From an uncultured Microcaldota archaeon (GTDB lineage Archaea > Micrarchaeota > Micrarchaeia > Anstonellales > Anstonellaceae): a stretch of 34,364 nt of DNA. The stretch is taken from the NCBI GenBank assembly GCA_903892905.1, contig CAITKI010000001.1, forward strand, positions 1-34,364, read 5' to 3'. Shown here one piece after another: positions 1-7,175 of the stretch (the stretch's first letter is position 1; every line of letters begins with the position of its first letter). The translations under genes were made by a program, and so were the position numbers. Under the pieces are notes generated by a model. It was given only the letters and a program-made list of their open reading frames with translations, searched no databases and was not told the DNA's origin.

Positions 1-41
1 GGAGCATTGTGAATCTCAGGGAGTAAATGCAAAATCTGCGC

Positions 42-339
42 AGTGCTTCCTAGCGGAAGCACTTGCTTTAACGACAGGAAGAAAAATTACAAAAATGAAA
101 GGCGGGCAAAGACTTTTAATTGGTCAACGCCCTAGGAAGAAAAATCAGGAGGGCCAGCGTCAAGTTGCCAGAGCAACTTGGCGAGTTCTCCAGCCCTGCT
201 GGAGAATTGTTGAGCGGAGCGCCGCTCAACATGTTTTTGAGCTAGACGAAGCCGAAGCTCAAAACCCGAGCACTAGAGTGCGATGTGCATTTTGCAGAGG
301 CAAAATGCATCAGACATTTTCGCTGAGGCGAAAATGCTG
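42..339. repeat. Tandem array of perfect short hairpins
   Basis: Back-to-back inverted repeats, most with perfect 8-10 bp stems and loops of 3-4 bases: 42-63 (9 bp, loop TAGC), 161-180 (8 bp, loop CAGA), 186-206 (9 bp, loop CCT), 209-230 (9 bp, loop AGCG), 235-264 (9 bp, 12-base loop), 270-281 (4 bp, loop TAGA), 286-309 (10 bp, loop AGAG) and 315-336 (9 bp, loop TGAG). The stems differ in sequence, so this is conserved architecture rather than a sequence repeat. The array ends three bases from the 3' end of tRNA-His, so on the minus strand it would be the trailer of that transcript. A plus-strand reading frame runs through the region (95-340), but its protein follows the palindromes and I do not call it. 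No known RNA family is recognised. Confidence 0.8.
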
Positions 340-341
340 AG

Positions 342-415
342 GGCCAGGGCCGAGATTTGAACTCGGGCGAAGAGCTCCACAAGCTCCCATGCTACCAGGC
401 TACATCACCTTGGCC
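342..415 (-). tRNA. tRNA-His (anticodon GTG)
   Basis: Cloverleaf read on the minus strand. The anticodon stem GGAGC/GCTCT closes the loop TTGTGGA with anticodon GTG. The D stem is ATGT/GCAT, and the T arm CCGAG/CTCGG has loop TTCAAAT. The extra 5' G (position -1) is encoded and faces C73, the defining histidine identity pair. The acceptor stem has one A-C mismatch at its fifth pair, which could reflect editing, a sequencing error or real divergence. CCA is not encoded. No intron is seen. Confidence 0.9.
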
Positions 416-440
416 ACTAGAAGTCATTTGGAGGGCATCC

Positions 441-448
441 ATATAAAA
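441..448 (+). promoter_or_regulatory. TATA box of the MFS gene
   Basis: The octamer ATATAAAA is centred about 27 bases before the ATG at 471. This is the archaeal spacing at which transcription starts at or next to the start codon. It argues for a leaderless mRNA and against the upstream in-frame TTG at 453. Confidence 0.6.
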
Positions 449-470
449 AAGATTGGTTAAAGGCAACAAC

Positions 471-1592
471 ATGCTCAAGCGCCTGTATACCATAAACTTC
501 ATAGACGCATTCATAGTGGGGGCCACCACGGTGATTGTGCCGCTTTTGATGGCCTCGCGCGGCATAGACATCGCCACTATCGGCATTGTCTTCGCGGCGG
601 CGCCTTTTGCCAAGGCAGTGGTGCGCCTCGCAAGCGCGGGCATCGCGGATTCTTTCGGCGACAGGGTAATCTACATCGTGGCGTGCATTGCCAATTTCCT
701 GGAGACCACTACGTACATGATTTCCTCCACCGCCTCAGGGTTTGCAGCTGGAAAGCTTTTGGACGGCGCGCGCGAGTCTTTCATCTGGTCCACGGTGCGG
801 CCCAGCCTCATGGCAGCCTCGCCTGAGAAGAAGCATTTCGCCTTCACTGCGCTGCTTTCGGGAAGGTTTGTCTACAATGCGCTTGGGAGCCTGTCGGTGG
901 GCGCGCTTTTCGCGTTCGGAGGCTTTGAACTGCCCCTTGCCGCAATGGTGGCGCTGTCGGCGTACATCCTTCTTTCCTCGCTGCGCCTGAAAAACATCCA
1001 CAGGGCAGAGACGCACGCGAAGCTTTCGGATTTCACGCCTTTTGGCAGGAGCCGCAAATTCTATGAAATCGCGGGCCTCTTCACGCTGGGAAGCGCGTTT
1101 TACAGCGTGGCGTTCTACATGCTGCTGCCGCTTTACTTCGCGGCCAGGGGCTTCACGCTTGCCGAGATAGGCCTGTTCTACGCGGGTTACTTCCTGATAA
1201 TGGGTATCATGCTGCATTTCATGACGCGCCACAAGATAACCATGGGCGCGGCAGCGGCAGGCGGCGCTGCAATTTACTGTGCGGGCCTGGCAGGAGTGGC
1301 GTTCGCCCCCACCAGCCTCATCCCTGCATTCTTCCTTTCCATGGCGCTTGGCGATGCCGGTCTGGCGGTGATTTGGGAGCAGATAAACTTCATCGCCGCA
1401 AAGGAGAGCAAGAAGCGCGCAATCGACCTGTCCTTGTTAGTCACGCCGAGCTTTTTCGGAGTGATGGCAGTCTCAGGCGTATCGGGCCTGGCTGTTGCGG
1501 CATGGGGCTATGCGCCGTTCTTTGCCGCGCTTGCGCTTTCAGAGATAGGCTTTGCAGCCTGGTGCGTGCGGCTCGCCTCGATGAAAGATTAA
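471..1592 (+). CDS. Major facilitator superfamily transporter
   Basis: A 373-residue polytopic membrane protein with 11-12 hydrophobic segments. The loop after the second segment carries R-x-A-S-A-G-I-A-D-S-F-G-D-R, the family's loop 2-3 pattern (G-x-x-x-D-R-x-G-R type). A longer hydrophilic linker near the middle separates the two six-helix halves, as in the MFS. Substrate cannot be read from sequence; small-molecule efflux or uptake are both possible. The start at 471 rather than TTG 453 follows from the TATA box 27 bases upstream. It stands alone, with tRNA-His on the opposite strand just upstream. Confidence 0.8.
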   Translation: MLKRLYTINFIDAFIVGATTVIVPLLMASRGIDIATIGIVFAAAPFAKAVVRLASAGIADSFGDRVIYIVACIANFLETTTYMISSTASGFAAGKLLDGARESFIWSTVRPSLMAASPEKKHFAFTALLSGRFVYNALGSLSVGALFAFGGFELPLAAMVALSAYILLSSLRLKNIHRAETHAKLSDFTPFGRSRKFYEIAGLFTLGSAFYSVAFYMLLPLYFAARGFTLAEIGLFYAGYFLIMGIMLHFMTRHKITMGAAAAGGAAIYCAGLAGVAFAPTSLIPAFFLSMALGDAGLAVIWEQINFIAAKESKKRAIDLSLLVTPSFFGVMAVSGVSGLAVAAWGYAPFFAALALSEIGFAAWCVRLASMKD

Positions 1593-1718
1593 ATAGGGGA
1601 AGGCACAGATATTGGAAGCACACTGATGATAAGACGCAGGTTTGCTGACGCCGGTCTCCGGCTATGATTTCAATCTGGAGCTTTGAGGTGTGCATAATTA
1701 GCAAAAGATGTAGGAACC

Positions 1719-1726
1719 TATATAAA
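1719..1726 (+). promoter_or_regulatory. TATA box upstream of small ORF
   Basis: TATATAAA predicts a transcription start near 1748. The next convincing ATG is at 1832, so the transcript would carry a leader of about 80 bases, unusual in a window where most mRNAs look leaderless. Confidence 0.5.
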
Positions 1727-1831
1727 TTGGGTCAACCATAATAGCACCTACGCCTTTTGCAGAATCTTTTCTGCCAGAGAATTTGCTCCATCAGACTGGG
1801 TTTGCTGCAAATGGCAAGTGGGAGTGAGAGC

Positions 1832-2032
1832 ATGACAGCCGAAACAAAAACCGAAATAATGAATGCGTGGCACAGCTACCTTTCAAACATGCAAAGGCGC
1901 CACAAGAAGAACGAGGGCAGCACTGCACAGGACGAGGACTACCGCCTTGCTTTCAAGGAGGGGATAATCAACCATGATTCCCTTTCCAAGAAGGAGAAGG
2001 TCGAGCTCCTGTCCTACATGGGAATGGCCTGA
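1832..2032 (+). CDS. Small hypothetical protein, 66 aa
   Basis: A short, charged, probably helical protein with many Lys and Glu and no membrane segment; not recognised. ATG 1832 is chosen because a purine-rich GGGAGTGAG lies just before it. In-frame ATG 1811 and TTG 1757 are alternatives. A TATA box lies 110 bases upstream and a run of seven T follows the stop, so it looks like a complete single-gene transcription unit. Function unknown. Confidence 0.55.
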   Translation: MTAETKTEIMNAWHSYLSNMQRRHKKNEGSTAQDEDYRLAFKEGIINHDSLSKKEKVELLSYMGMA

Positions 2033-2037
2033 GTTGC

Positions 2038-2044
2038 TTTTTTT
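2038..2044 (+). terminator. Oligo-T archaeal terminator
   Basis: Seven consecutive T on the coding strand, five bases after the stop of the small ORF ending at 2032. Archaeal RNA polymerase stops at such tracts without needing a hairpin. Confidence 0.5.
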
Positions 2045-2078
2045 CATCCGGAAAAAAGAATTTGGCAGCGGAAGCGCT

Positions 2079-2459
2079 TCACTTTTTCCTGCAGAGCCTT
2101 TCCCAGACTGAGATTTCGGGGTTTGAAGACATTTTCCCTGCCGTGGACAGCACAATAAGCGCCTCTTTGTCCTGCCCAAGGTGCCACAGGGATTTTGCAA
2201 GCAGGAGATAGGCGTCAACAAGCGTTTTTGAATGCCCGTCAGCCAGCGCGTAGGAATGTTCCTCAACGATGTTCTGGCAAATGGCTGCAGCTTCCGCAAA
2301 GCCGCTTCTGTCGGTGTAGGTTCCCCGGTTGAAGGAGCTTTCAGCCTTGATGTAAAGCTCGATTGCCTTTTTTGCTTCAGGTGAAACACGAAGCGGCGCA
2401 CGGCGCTGAAACTTGCCGTTGCCATCGGACGTCGGGACTGCTTTTATTTGCTTCATCAT
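2079..2459 (-). CDS. Hypothetical helical, TPR-like protein
   Basis: 126 residues from ATG 2459. An AT-rich box (TTATTATAA, 2478-2487) lies about 25 bases before that codon, which favours it over the longer form from 2507. The protein is helical: a segment with A-I-E-L-Y-I-K-A-E-S-S-F-N-R-G, then an L-V-D-A-Y-L-L-L-A-K-S-L-W-H-L-G-Q-D-K-E-A-L-type segment that resembles one TPR hairpin. No catalytic motif is visible. It could be a small scaffold protein. Convergent with the preceding small ORF. Confidence 0.55.
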   Translation of the reverse strand: MMKQIKAVPTSDGNGKFQRRAPLRVSPEAKKAIELYIKAESSFNRGTYTDRSGFAEAAAICQNIVEEHSYALADGHSKTLVDAYLLLAKSLWHLGQDKEALIVLSTAGKMSSNPEISVWERLCRKK

Positions 2460-2512
2460 GTTGACACCGGATGAATTGTTATAATAAGAGTTTAAATGGA
2501 TTTGCATGGCGC

Positions 2513-2520
2513 CATTATAA
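2513..2520 (+). promoter_or_regulatory. TATA box of the 16-codon ORF
   Basis: ATTATAAA on the plus strand, predicting transcription from about 2540, just before a Shine-Dalgarno motif at 2543-2548. The same bases on the other strand lie about 10 bp upstream of the longest form of the divergent gene, too close to serve it. Confidence 0.45.
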
Positions 2521-2552
2521 ACACATGATGAGGATGCCTTGCGGTGATATCA

Positions 2553-2603
2553 ATGGCAGCTAAGAAAAAAGCAGTGAAATCAAAGGGAAAGAAGAAGAGA
2601 TAA
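2553..2603 (+). CDS. Lysine-rich 16-residue peptide ORF
   Basis: ATG...TAA encoding M-A-A-K-K-K-A-V-K-S-K-G-K-K-K-R, with 9 of 16 residues Lys or Arg. GGTGAT at 2543-2548 is an exact complement of the ATCACC in the 16S rRNA tail and sits 4 bases before the ATG. A TATA box lies 35 bases upstream and a GC hairpin plus T-rich run follows 9 bases after the stop. So the unit has promoter, ribosome site, ORF and terminator. If made, the peptide would resemble a nucleic-acid-binding tail. Chance occurrence cannot be excluded at this length. Confidence 0.45.
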   Translation: MAAKKKAVKSKGKKKR

Positions 2604-2612
2604 TCAATACTG

Positions 2613-2639
2613 GGCGGCAGCGCCGCCATTTCTGTTTTT
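2613..2639 (+). terminator. Hairpin plus T-rich terminator-like element
   Basis: A perfect 6-bp GC stem (GGCGGC/GCCGCC, loop AGC, 2613-2627) followed by ATTTCTGTTTTT. It directly follows the 16-codon ORF. Resembles a factor-independent terminator. Confidence 0.5.
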
Positions 2640-2750
2640 GGCATCAGAGTCAAGTCACGTCATCACAAGTGAGTCAGGGTCGTAATGCTCATCATATGCC
2701 GAGTGGATATCACCTGCAACATTAAATAAGCTGGGCAAGAAAAGCCTGCC

Positions 2751-3491
2751 ATGGAAAAAACTGGAAGTGGCGCGCAGGGCAGACGCCTTGGGCTGAACCG
2801 CGAGATTTCGGCGTACCTTGACCTTGCAACCTGCCTGCTCATAGTGGCATTCCTTTTTTATCCGTCATTTTTCGCTTCATTCATCGATGCGAAGTTCCTG
2901 GCAGCCATGGGCTTTGTTGCGCTCCTGATTATGCTGGCTGGGAGAGGGGTTCTGGTGATGCTCCTGGCAGTGGGTCTAGAAAAATTCGGAGATTTTGCCA
3001 AAGCATCGAAAAACAGCAGCCTCGTTGCAATCCACCTGAGCGCTGAAAGAATGCTTTATTACAACTTCTTGGCGTTTACCGAGGGTCTGTTGTGGGCAAT
3101 ACCGGCATTCCTTCCGATATATGCGCTGCATTGGTATCTGCTTGGGCCGGCGAGGGCAGCACAAGGCAACACGCTCACTCTGATTGCGAATGATGCAATG
3201 GCGCCCATCTGCAATTCCTTGCTGAACTGCCACGGCGATAGTGCCTATCTTGCATTTACAATCTCAATGTTTTTCCTAGCTTCCAGCTATTTCGGGCTTT
3301 TTGCAATGAAGAAACTAGGCATCAGCCTTGGGCTGGCGCTCGTGAATGATTCGGATAAGCTGACATTCTCAAAGAGCCAGATTTCAATCGAAGAGGTAAG
3401 CAGCCGGCTGGCAGCCAGGCAGGAGGAAAACGAGGCGATAGGCATGTACCTTCATTGGATACGCGCCTATGTACGTGAAGAGGCCGAATGA
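2751..3491 (+). CDS. Four-helix membrane protein, unknown
   Basis: 246 residues. Hydrophobic segments lie near residues 24-45, 50-75, 105-128 and 165-187, followed by a hydrophilic, charged C-terminal tail of about 60 residues. I do not recognise a family; no transporter or enzyme motif is evident. Its TATA-like ATTAAATAAG (2721-2730) is 26 bases before the ATG, giving a leaderless transcript. Its stop abuts the stop of the convergent hjc gene with no bases between. Confidence 0.7.
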   Translation: MEKTGSGAQGRRLGLNREISAYLDLATCLLIVAFLFYPSFFASFIDAKFLAAMGFVALLIMLAGRGVLVMLLAVGLEKFGDFAKASKNSSLVAIHLSAERMLYYNFLAFTEGLLWAIPAFLPIYALHWYLLGPARAAQGNTLTLIANDAMAPICNSLLNCHGDSAYLAFTISMFFLASSYFGLFAMKKLGISLGLALVNDSDKLTFSKSQISIEEVSSRLAARQEENEAIGMYLHWIRAYVREEAE

Positions 3492-3878
3492 TCACAGCAG
3501 ATCTTCAGGCTTCCTGCCCGCAAGCTTCGCCTTTGCCAAAGTTATGGTGAATGTCTTGTCCTGCTCCTCAAGCAAGTGCACCGGGAAGATGAACCAGCCG
3601 TCGCGGTTCACGCGCCAGCCGATGAGGTAGGTGATGCCTGTCACCTCTTCCCATTTTTTCATGGCAGCGGCCTTTTCCTTGGGGAACGAGAGCGAGCCCG
3701 ACTCCCATGCCTTGCATTCTATTGCATACTGCCTTCCCTGCTTGAAGGCAAGCAAGTCAGGCGAAAGCGAGTTCACGCCCGAGCCTGCCGCGCGTATCAC
3801 CTCAAAGCCGTGCGTGGAGAAGAAGTGTATGAGCTCGCGCTCCGCGCGCGCGCCTTTCTTGTATGTGCCGAATGCCAT
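3492..3878 (-). CDS. hjc: Holliday junction resolvase Hjc
   Basis: 128 residues, the usual length of archaeal Hjc. It cuts four-way DNA junctions symmetrically as a homodimer during recombination and repair. The N-terminus reads K-K-G-A-R-A-E-R-E-L, giving catalytic E13; then R-A-A-G-S-G, S-P-D-L-L-A (D41) and A-I-E-C-K-A (E54, K56). This is the complete metal-binding nuclease signature of the family. The last 40 residues are the usual W-R-V-N-R-D-G-W-F-I-F-P segment and tail. A weak AT-rich box (CTTATTTC) lies about 24 bases upstream. It is convergent with the membrane protein gene before it. Confidence 0.92.
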   Translation of the reverse strand: MAFGTYKKGARAERELIHFFSTHGFEVIRAAGSGVNSLSPDLLAFKQGRQYAIECKAWESGSLSFPKEKAAAMKKWEEVTGITYLIGWRVNRDGWFIFPVHLLEEQDKTFTITLAKAKLAGRKPEDLL

Positions 3879-3924
3879 AAGGGAAAAACGCTGAAAAGAA
3901 ATAAGAACAAGGCAGTAGCTGGGG

Positions 3925-3948
3925 AAAAATAAAAACAGAAAAAGGATG
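3925..3948 (-). terminator. T-rich terminator after the CBS gene
   Basis: On the minus strand, immediately after the CBS gene stop, three T5 runs occur within about 24 bases, separated by one to three bases. Typical of archaeal oligo-T termination. The same stretch is upstream of hjc and may also hold its promoter. Confidence 0.5.
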
Positions 3949-3953
3949 GATGC

Positions 3954-4496
3954 CTAGACTGAGTCTTCCTCTATGCACTCCTCGCACGTGAGCTTGCCCT
4001 CCTCGCGCGTGAGCTCCTCGGAGAAGCAGCCGCATATTTCGCAGATGCCCGTGTAGTATTCATTCGGCTTGCTCTTGCGGATCTCCTGCATCTCGGAAAC
4101 CACGTCCACCATGCCGGGGTAGACGCGGAGCAAATCGCCTTCAGTTATGATGCCGACAAGCTTGCCTTTCTTGTCCACCACGGGCAGGCGCTTTATCTTG
4201 TTCGCGCGAAGCGCGGACGCGGCGGATTCCACGCGGTCGGACGCCTTTATCACTTTCAGCGGCCGGCTCATGACAGCGGAGAGCTTGGTCTTTTTTGGGT
4301 CCTTGCCCGCGGCAATCACCTTGTAGACAATGTCGCGCTCGGTGATGATGCCTTTTGCCTTGCCCTTCTGCATCACTATGATCGAGCCGATGGATGTTTT
4401 CCTAAGGAGCCTTGCGGCATCCACCACCAACTTGTCTGCAGGAAGCGTGAATACTCCGACCGTCATGCATTGGCCTACGCGAACATCCATTTTCAT
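3954..4496 (-). CDS. CBS-domain pair with C-terminal zinc ribbon
   Basis: 180 residues from ATG 4496, chosen because GAGGTG lies 5 bases upstream; a longer form from 4556 would run back through the promoter. Two CBS motifs follow each other: residues about 8-60 (ending G-I-I-T-E-R-D-I) and about 75-125 (ending G-I-I-T-E-G-D-L). They should form one adenosyl-ligand-binding module. The tail (152-180) has C-E-I-C-G-C and C-E-E-C, a four-cysteine zinc knuckle. Such proteins are common archaeal energy or ligand sensors of unknown target. The promoter lies inside the end of the upstream gene (4525-5004). Confidence 0.85.
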   Translation of the reverse strand: MKMDVRVGQCMTVGVFTLPADKLVVDAARLLRKTSIGSIIVMQKGKAKGIITERDIVYKVIAAGKDPKKTKLSAVMSRPLKVIKASDRVESAASALRANKIKRLPVVDKKGKLVGIITEGDLLRVYPGMVDVVSEMQEIRKSKPNEYYTGICEICGCFSEELTREEGKLTCEECIEEDSV

Positions 4497-4524
4497 AGCG
4501 ACACCTCGAAAAACAGATTCGCGC

Positions 4525-5004
4525 CTAAAGCTTATAAAACGAACTTTGGCGCGCAATAGGCTCGACTGCGGGGTGCTCCACTATTTTCGGGGTGAGCGGC
4601 TTGTGCGTATACGCCTGCCTGTTGAGCAGCTTCGAGACCTCTTCCCTCTTGCCAAGAAGCAGCGGGCGGTAGATGTATGAAAATTGCGAATTTTCAAGGG
4701 GCGTCACGACTTCGCCAGGCTCGATTTTCATCCCGAATTCCATGTCGCTTGTGCGCACCTGCCTTGCGTTTTCCCCGATGGGGATGGTTTTGATTTTCTG
4801 GATAAAGCCGTCCTCGTTCCCGATGGCCTTCAATGAAAAGAAGCTGGATTGCCTGTTGATTTGCAGGCAGGCGGCCCATTTGCCGCTGCATTTGTTCCAC
4901 GCAAGCAGCTGGGGCATCGTGTGGACCCTGTTCTCAAGCCGCATGCCCTCCATTGTCCTTATGTTTGAATCTGGCTTCTGCGCGCGAATATTATACATAG
5001 GCAT
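4525..5004 (-). CDS. Hypothetical soluble protein
   Basis: 159 residues from ATG 5004. GGTGGAGGG lies 6 bases before it, and a TTTTAAA box at about 5040-5048 fits transcription starting close by. The sequence has no membrane segment or recognisable catalytic motif; the middle (F-F-S-L-K-A-I and E-F-G-M-K-I-E-P-G-E-V-V) looks like beta strands. The tail is basic and poorly structured. Ends 28 bases before the CBS gene and overlaps its TATA box. Divergent from the small membrane ORF at 5079. Function unknown. Confidence 0.65.
   Translation of the reverse strand: MPMYNIRAQKPDSNIRTMEGMRLENRVHTMPQLLAWNKCSGKWAACLQINRQSSFFSLKAIGNEDGFIQKIKTIPIGENARQVRTSDMEFGMKIEPGEVVTPLENSQFSYIYRPLLLGKREEVSKLLNRQAYTHKPLTPKIVEHPAVEPIARQSSFYKL
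4531..4540 (-). promoter_or_regulatory. TATA box of the CBS gene inside an upstream ORF
   Basis: Minus strand GTTTTATAAG, about 39 bases before ATG 4496, leaving a short leader that holds the GAGGTG ribosome site (4502-4507). The box overlaps the last codons of the neighbouring gene (stop at 4525), so the two genes share bases though both run the same way. Confidence 0.55.
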
Positions 5005-5040
5005 AGCAATCCCTCCACCTTCCCTTCCTGCCCACAACTG

Positions 5041-5048
5041 TTTAAAAT
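5041..5048. promoter_or_regulatory. Shared AT-rich box between divergent genes
   Basis: TTTAAAAT reads as a TATA-like box on both strands, about 35-40 bases from the start codons at 5079 (plus) and 5004 (minus). One box may serve both, or two overlapping ones may exist. Confidence 0.4.
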
Positions 5049-5078
5049 CGTTTGGTGGGAAAAGGAAGCGGTGCGAAC

Positions 5079-5243
5079 ATGGAATTGCGGAGCTTCATGG
5101 CGGGGATACTTTGCCTTTACGGCGTGCAGGTCCTCCTGCCGGTGGCGGGAATTGCGGTGACCGTCACCACGCCAAATCCCGTCATCAACCTTGTTTTCGG
5201 CATAGTGGCGCTCGTGCTGGCATACTACTTGTTCAGGAACTGA
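5079..5243 (+). CDS. Small two-helix membrane protein, 54 aa
   Basis: Starts at ATG 5079 (an upstream in-frame TTG at 5052 is less likely). Two hydrophobic helices, about residues 6-28 and 33-51, joined by a short T-T-P-N-P-V turn; almost no soluble part. Not recognised. Divergent from the gene at 5004, convergent with cysS. Confidence 0.55.
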   Translation: MELRSFMAGILCLYGVQVLLPVAGIAVTVTTPNPVINLVFGIVALVLAYYLFRN

Positions 5244-5253
5244 AGAAGACGCG

Positions 5254-6702
5254 CTAATTTTTTCTCCAACTAGTGGTTCCGTCCTTCCTGTCCTCAAGCA
5301 CGATGCCGGCTTTTGAAAGTTCCGAACGGATTGCATCGGACGCGGCATAATCCTTTTTCTTTCGCGCTGAGTTGCGCGCTGAAATGAGTGCGAGGACCAT
5401 TTCGTCGAGGGAGGAGGGCGCGATGCTGAATTGCTTGCAGATTTTTTCAACTGCGCCAAGCGAGGCGCCGGCTTCTTTTGCCTCTTGCATGGGCAGCAGG
5501 TTGAAGACTCCCAGGAGCTTTTCAAGCGTGGCTGCCGCAGACGTCACTTCCTGCGCGCTTGCGCTTGCCTCTGAGCACGCTCCGCTTATTTTCCTTGAAA
5601 GCGCGAAAAGAGATGCCATTGCTGTTGGCGTGTCAAAGTCGTCGTCCATTGCCGCGATGAATTTTTTCTCCGCCTCTGCCGCCGAAGCGGCAAGCTTCCC
5701 GTCGCCCTTTGCTGATGATGAATAGGTGCGCGCGGCTGAAAGCGAGGAGTGCAGCGAGGAAAGCGCGCTCCCTGCTGCTTTTACCGCATCTTCTGAAAAG
5801 TCAATCGGGCTGGAATAGTGAGAGAGCAGGAACAGCGTGCGAAGGGGCTGTGCGCCGTATTTTTTCAGCCCGTCCTCGATGGTGATGAAGTTGCCCAGCG
5901 ACTTTGCCATCTTCTCGCCATCCACCGTCAAGAAGCCTGTGTGGATGAAGTAGCGCACAAAAGGCTTGCCTGTCGCGGCCTCGGACTGCGCGATTTCGTT
6001 TTCATGGTGCGGGAAGATAAGGTCGCGCGCGCCGCCGTGTATGTCAATGGTGTCGCCAAGCAATGACGTTGCCATTGCAGAGCACTCTATGTGCCAGCCA
6101 GGCCTTCCATTGCCCCAGGGCGAGTTGAACGTGGCGCCCGGCTCCTCGCCCAGTTTCCAAAGCGCGAAGTCCTGCGGATTTTTCTTCTCCTCGTCCACTT
6201 CAACGCGCGCGCCTGCTTTGAGCGTGTCGGATGCTTGATGGGAGAGCTTGCCGTATTCCGGGAATTTGCCGACGTCAAAGTAGACGCCGGTAGACGTCTT
6301 GTACGCAATCCCTTTCTTTTCCAGGCGGGAGATGAGCGCGATTATTTGCGGGATGGAGCCGCTCACGCGCGGCTCGATGTCAGGCTTCATGATGCCAAGC
6401 GCCGTGCACTCCTTTTCGTACTGCTTGGTGTACTTTTCAGACAGCACCGCGGGCAGCACTTTCCTTTCCTTTGCCCGGTTGATTATCTTGTCGTCGATGT
6501 CGGTAACGTTCTGAACGAAGCGGACATCGTAGCCCCTGAAGACGAGGTAGCGGCGGATGGCATCGAACGACACGAAGGTGCGCGCATGCCCCAGGTGGCT
6601 GGCGTCGTAAGGCGTGACGCCGCACACGTACATGTTCACTTTCCTGCCATGAAGCGGCGTGAACTCCTCCTTTTTCCCGGACAGCGTGTTTTGTATCTTC
6701 AA
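5254..6702 (-). CDS. cysS: Cysteine--tRNA ligase
   Basis: 482 residues, full length for a class I CysRS, which charges tRNA-Cys with cysteine using ATP. The HIGH-type signature H-L-G-H is at 36-39 and the KMSKS equivalent K-M-A-K-S at 264-268. The active-site zinc ligands C27, C207, H232 and E236 are all present at the expected spacing. The DALR and anticodon-binding region follows (A-I-R-S-E-L-S-K-A-G-I near the C-terminus). A separate CysRS means this archaeon need not use the SepRS/SepCysS route found in methanogens. It is followed downstream by a convergent small ORF and preceded by a beta-rich gene on the same strand 30 bases away. Confidence 0.97.
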   Translation of the reverse strand: MKIQNTLSGKKEEFTPLHGRKVNMYVCGVTPYDASHLGHARTFVSFDAIRRYLVFRGYDVRFVQNVTDIDDKIINRAKERKVLPAVLSEKYTKQYEKECTALGIMKPDIEPRVSGSIPQIIALISRLEKKGIAYKTSTGVYFDVGKFPEYGKLSHQASDTLKAGARVEVDEEKKNPQDFALWKLGEEPGATFNSPWGNGRPGWHIECSAMATSLLGDTIDIHGGARDLIFPHHENEIAQSEAATGKPFVRYFIHTGFLTVDGEKMAKSLGNFITIEDGLKKYGAQPLRTLFLLSHYSSPIDFSEDAVKAAGSALSSLHSSLSAARTYSSSAKGDGKLAASAAEAEKKFIAAMDDDFDTPTAMASLFALSRKISGACSEASASAQEVTSAAATLEKLLGVFNLLPMQEAKEAGASLGAVEKICKQFSIAPSSLDEMVLALISARNSARKKKDYAASDAIRSELSKAGIVLEDRKDGTTSWRKN

Positions 6703-6732
6703 ATTTCCACCAAACCTGGCGCTTCAAGAAAG

Positions 6733-7143
6733 CTAAACCACGCGGACTTCCACGCTCTTCTTCGCATAGTTGAGCACGTGCGAGTAGTCGCGGTAGTGCT
6801 GGCTCACTGTGAGTTGCGCGGCATATGTGCCTGCAGGCGTCTGCGAGTTTGCGCACAATGAAAAGCTCACTGTCTTTTCAGCCTGCGCGGCAAGCTCGCC
6901 TATGCGGATTTCCTTTATCTTGGCAATGCTCACGTTTTCAAATCCCAGCGGCTTTGGGACCTCGACTGCCATGGACATCATGAGCGGCGCGTCGGATGCG
7001 TTTGCCACTGTCACTAAAAGCTCCAGGCAGTTTTCCTTCCTGGCATTCAATCGGACGGGGCGCAACGATGTCGAGACGTTGAAGGGCAGGCCTTCGCGCG
7101 CAGGCGCCTCCTTCTTTCCCATCAGGTTGTCAAGAATACCCAT
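6733..7143 (-). CDS. Beta-sandwich-like conserved hypothetical
   Basis: 136 residues, soluble, without a signal peptide. After an N-terminal M-G-I-L-D-N-L-M-G-K-K the protein is a series of alternating hydrophobic strands (L-E-L-L-V-T-V-A-N, M-S-M-A-V-E-V-P, K-T-V-S-F-S-L, G-T-Y-A-A-Q-L-T-V). This is the pattern of CARDB/Ig-like sandwich domains, where T-V-A-N-A-S-D-A-P is a typical strand-turn. GGAGG lies 9 bases before the start. Sits upstream of cysS on the same strand and may be cotranscribed with it. Role unknown. Confidence 0.65.
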   Translation of the reverse strand: MGILDNLMGKKEAPAREGLPFNVSTSLRPVRLNARKENCLELLVTVANASDAPLMMSMAVEVPKPLGFENVSIAKIKEIRIGELAAQAEKTVSFSLCANSQTPAGTYAAQLTVSQHYRDYSHVLNYAKKSVEVRVV

Positions 7144-7175
7144 AAGACCATTCCTCCAATTTTAGCATGAATTGC

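Noticed and set aside
42-339. CRISPR array
   Set aside because: Palindromes are adjacent and different, with no repeated direct unit alternating with spacers of even length, and no cas genes nearby.
95-340. 81-codon open frame across the hairpin array
   Set aside because: Its amino acids follow the palindromes, it is highly basic without a hydrophobic core, and it has no ribosome site or TATA box at the right distance.
735-1232. Long antisense frame inside the MFS gene
   Set aside because: Arises from codon bias of the GC-rich membrane gene; Arg/His-rich and without a start signal.
3954-4496. IMP dehydrogenase
   Set aside because: CBS domains are present but the catalytic barrel is absent; the protein is only 180 residues with a zinc ribbon.
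6091-6861. 256-codon frame opposite cysS
   Set aside because: Shadow of a certain CysRS gene; amino acid mix is atypical and no promoter or ribosome site is present.
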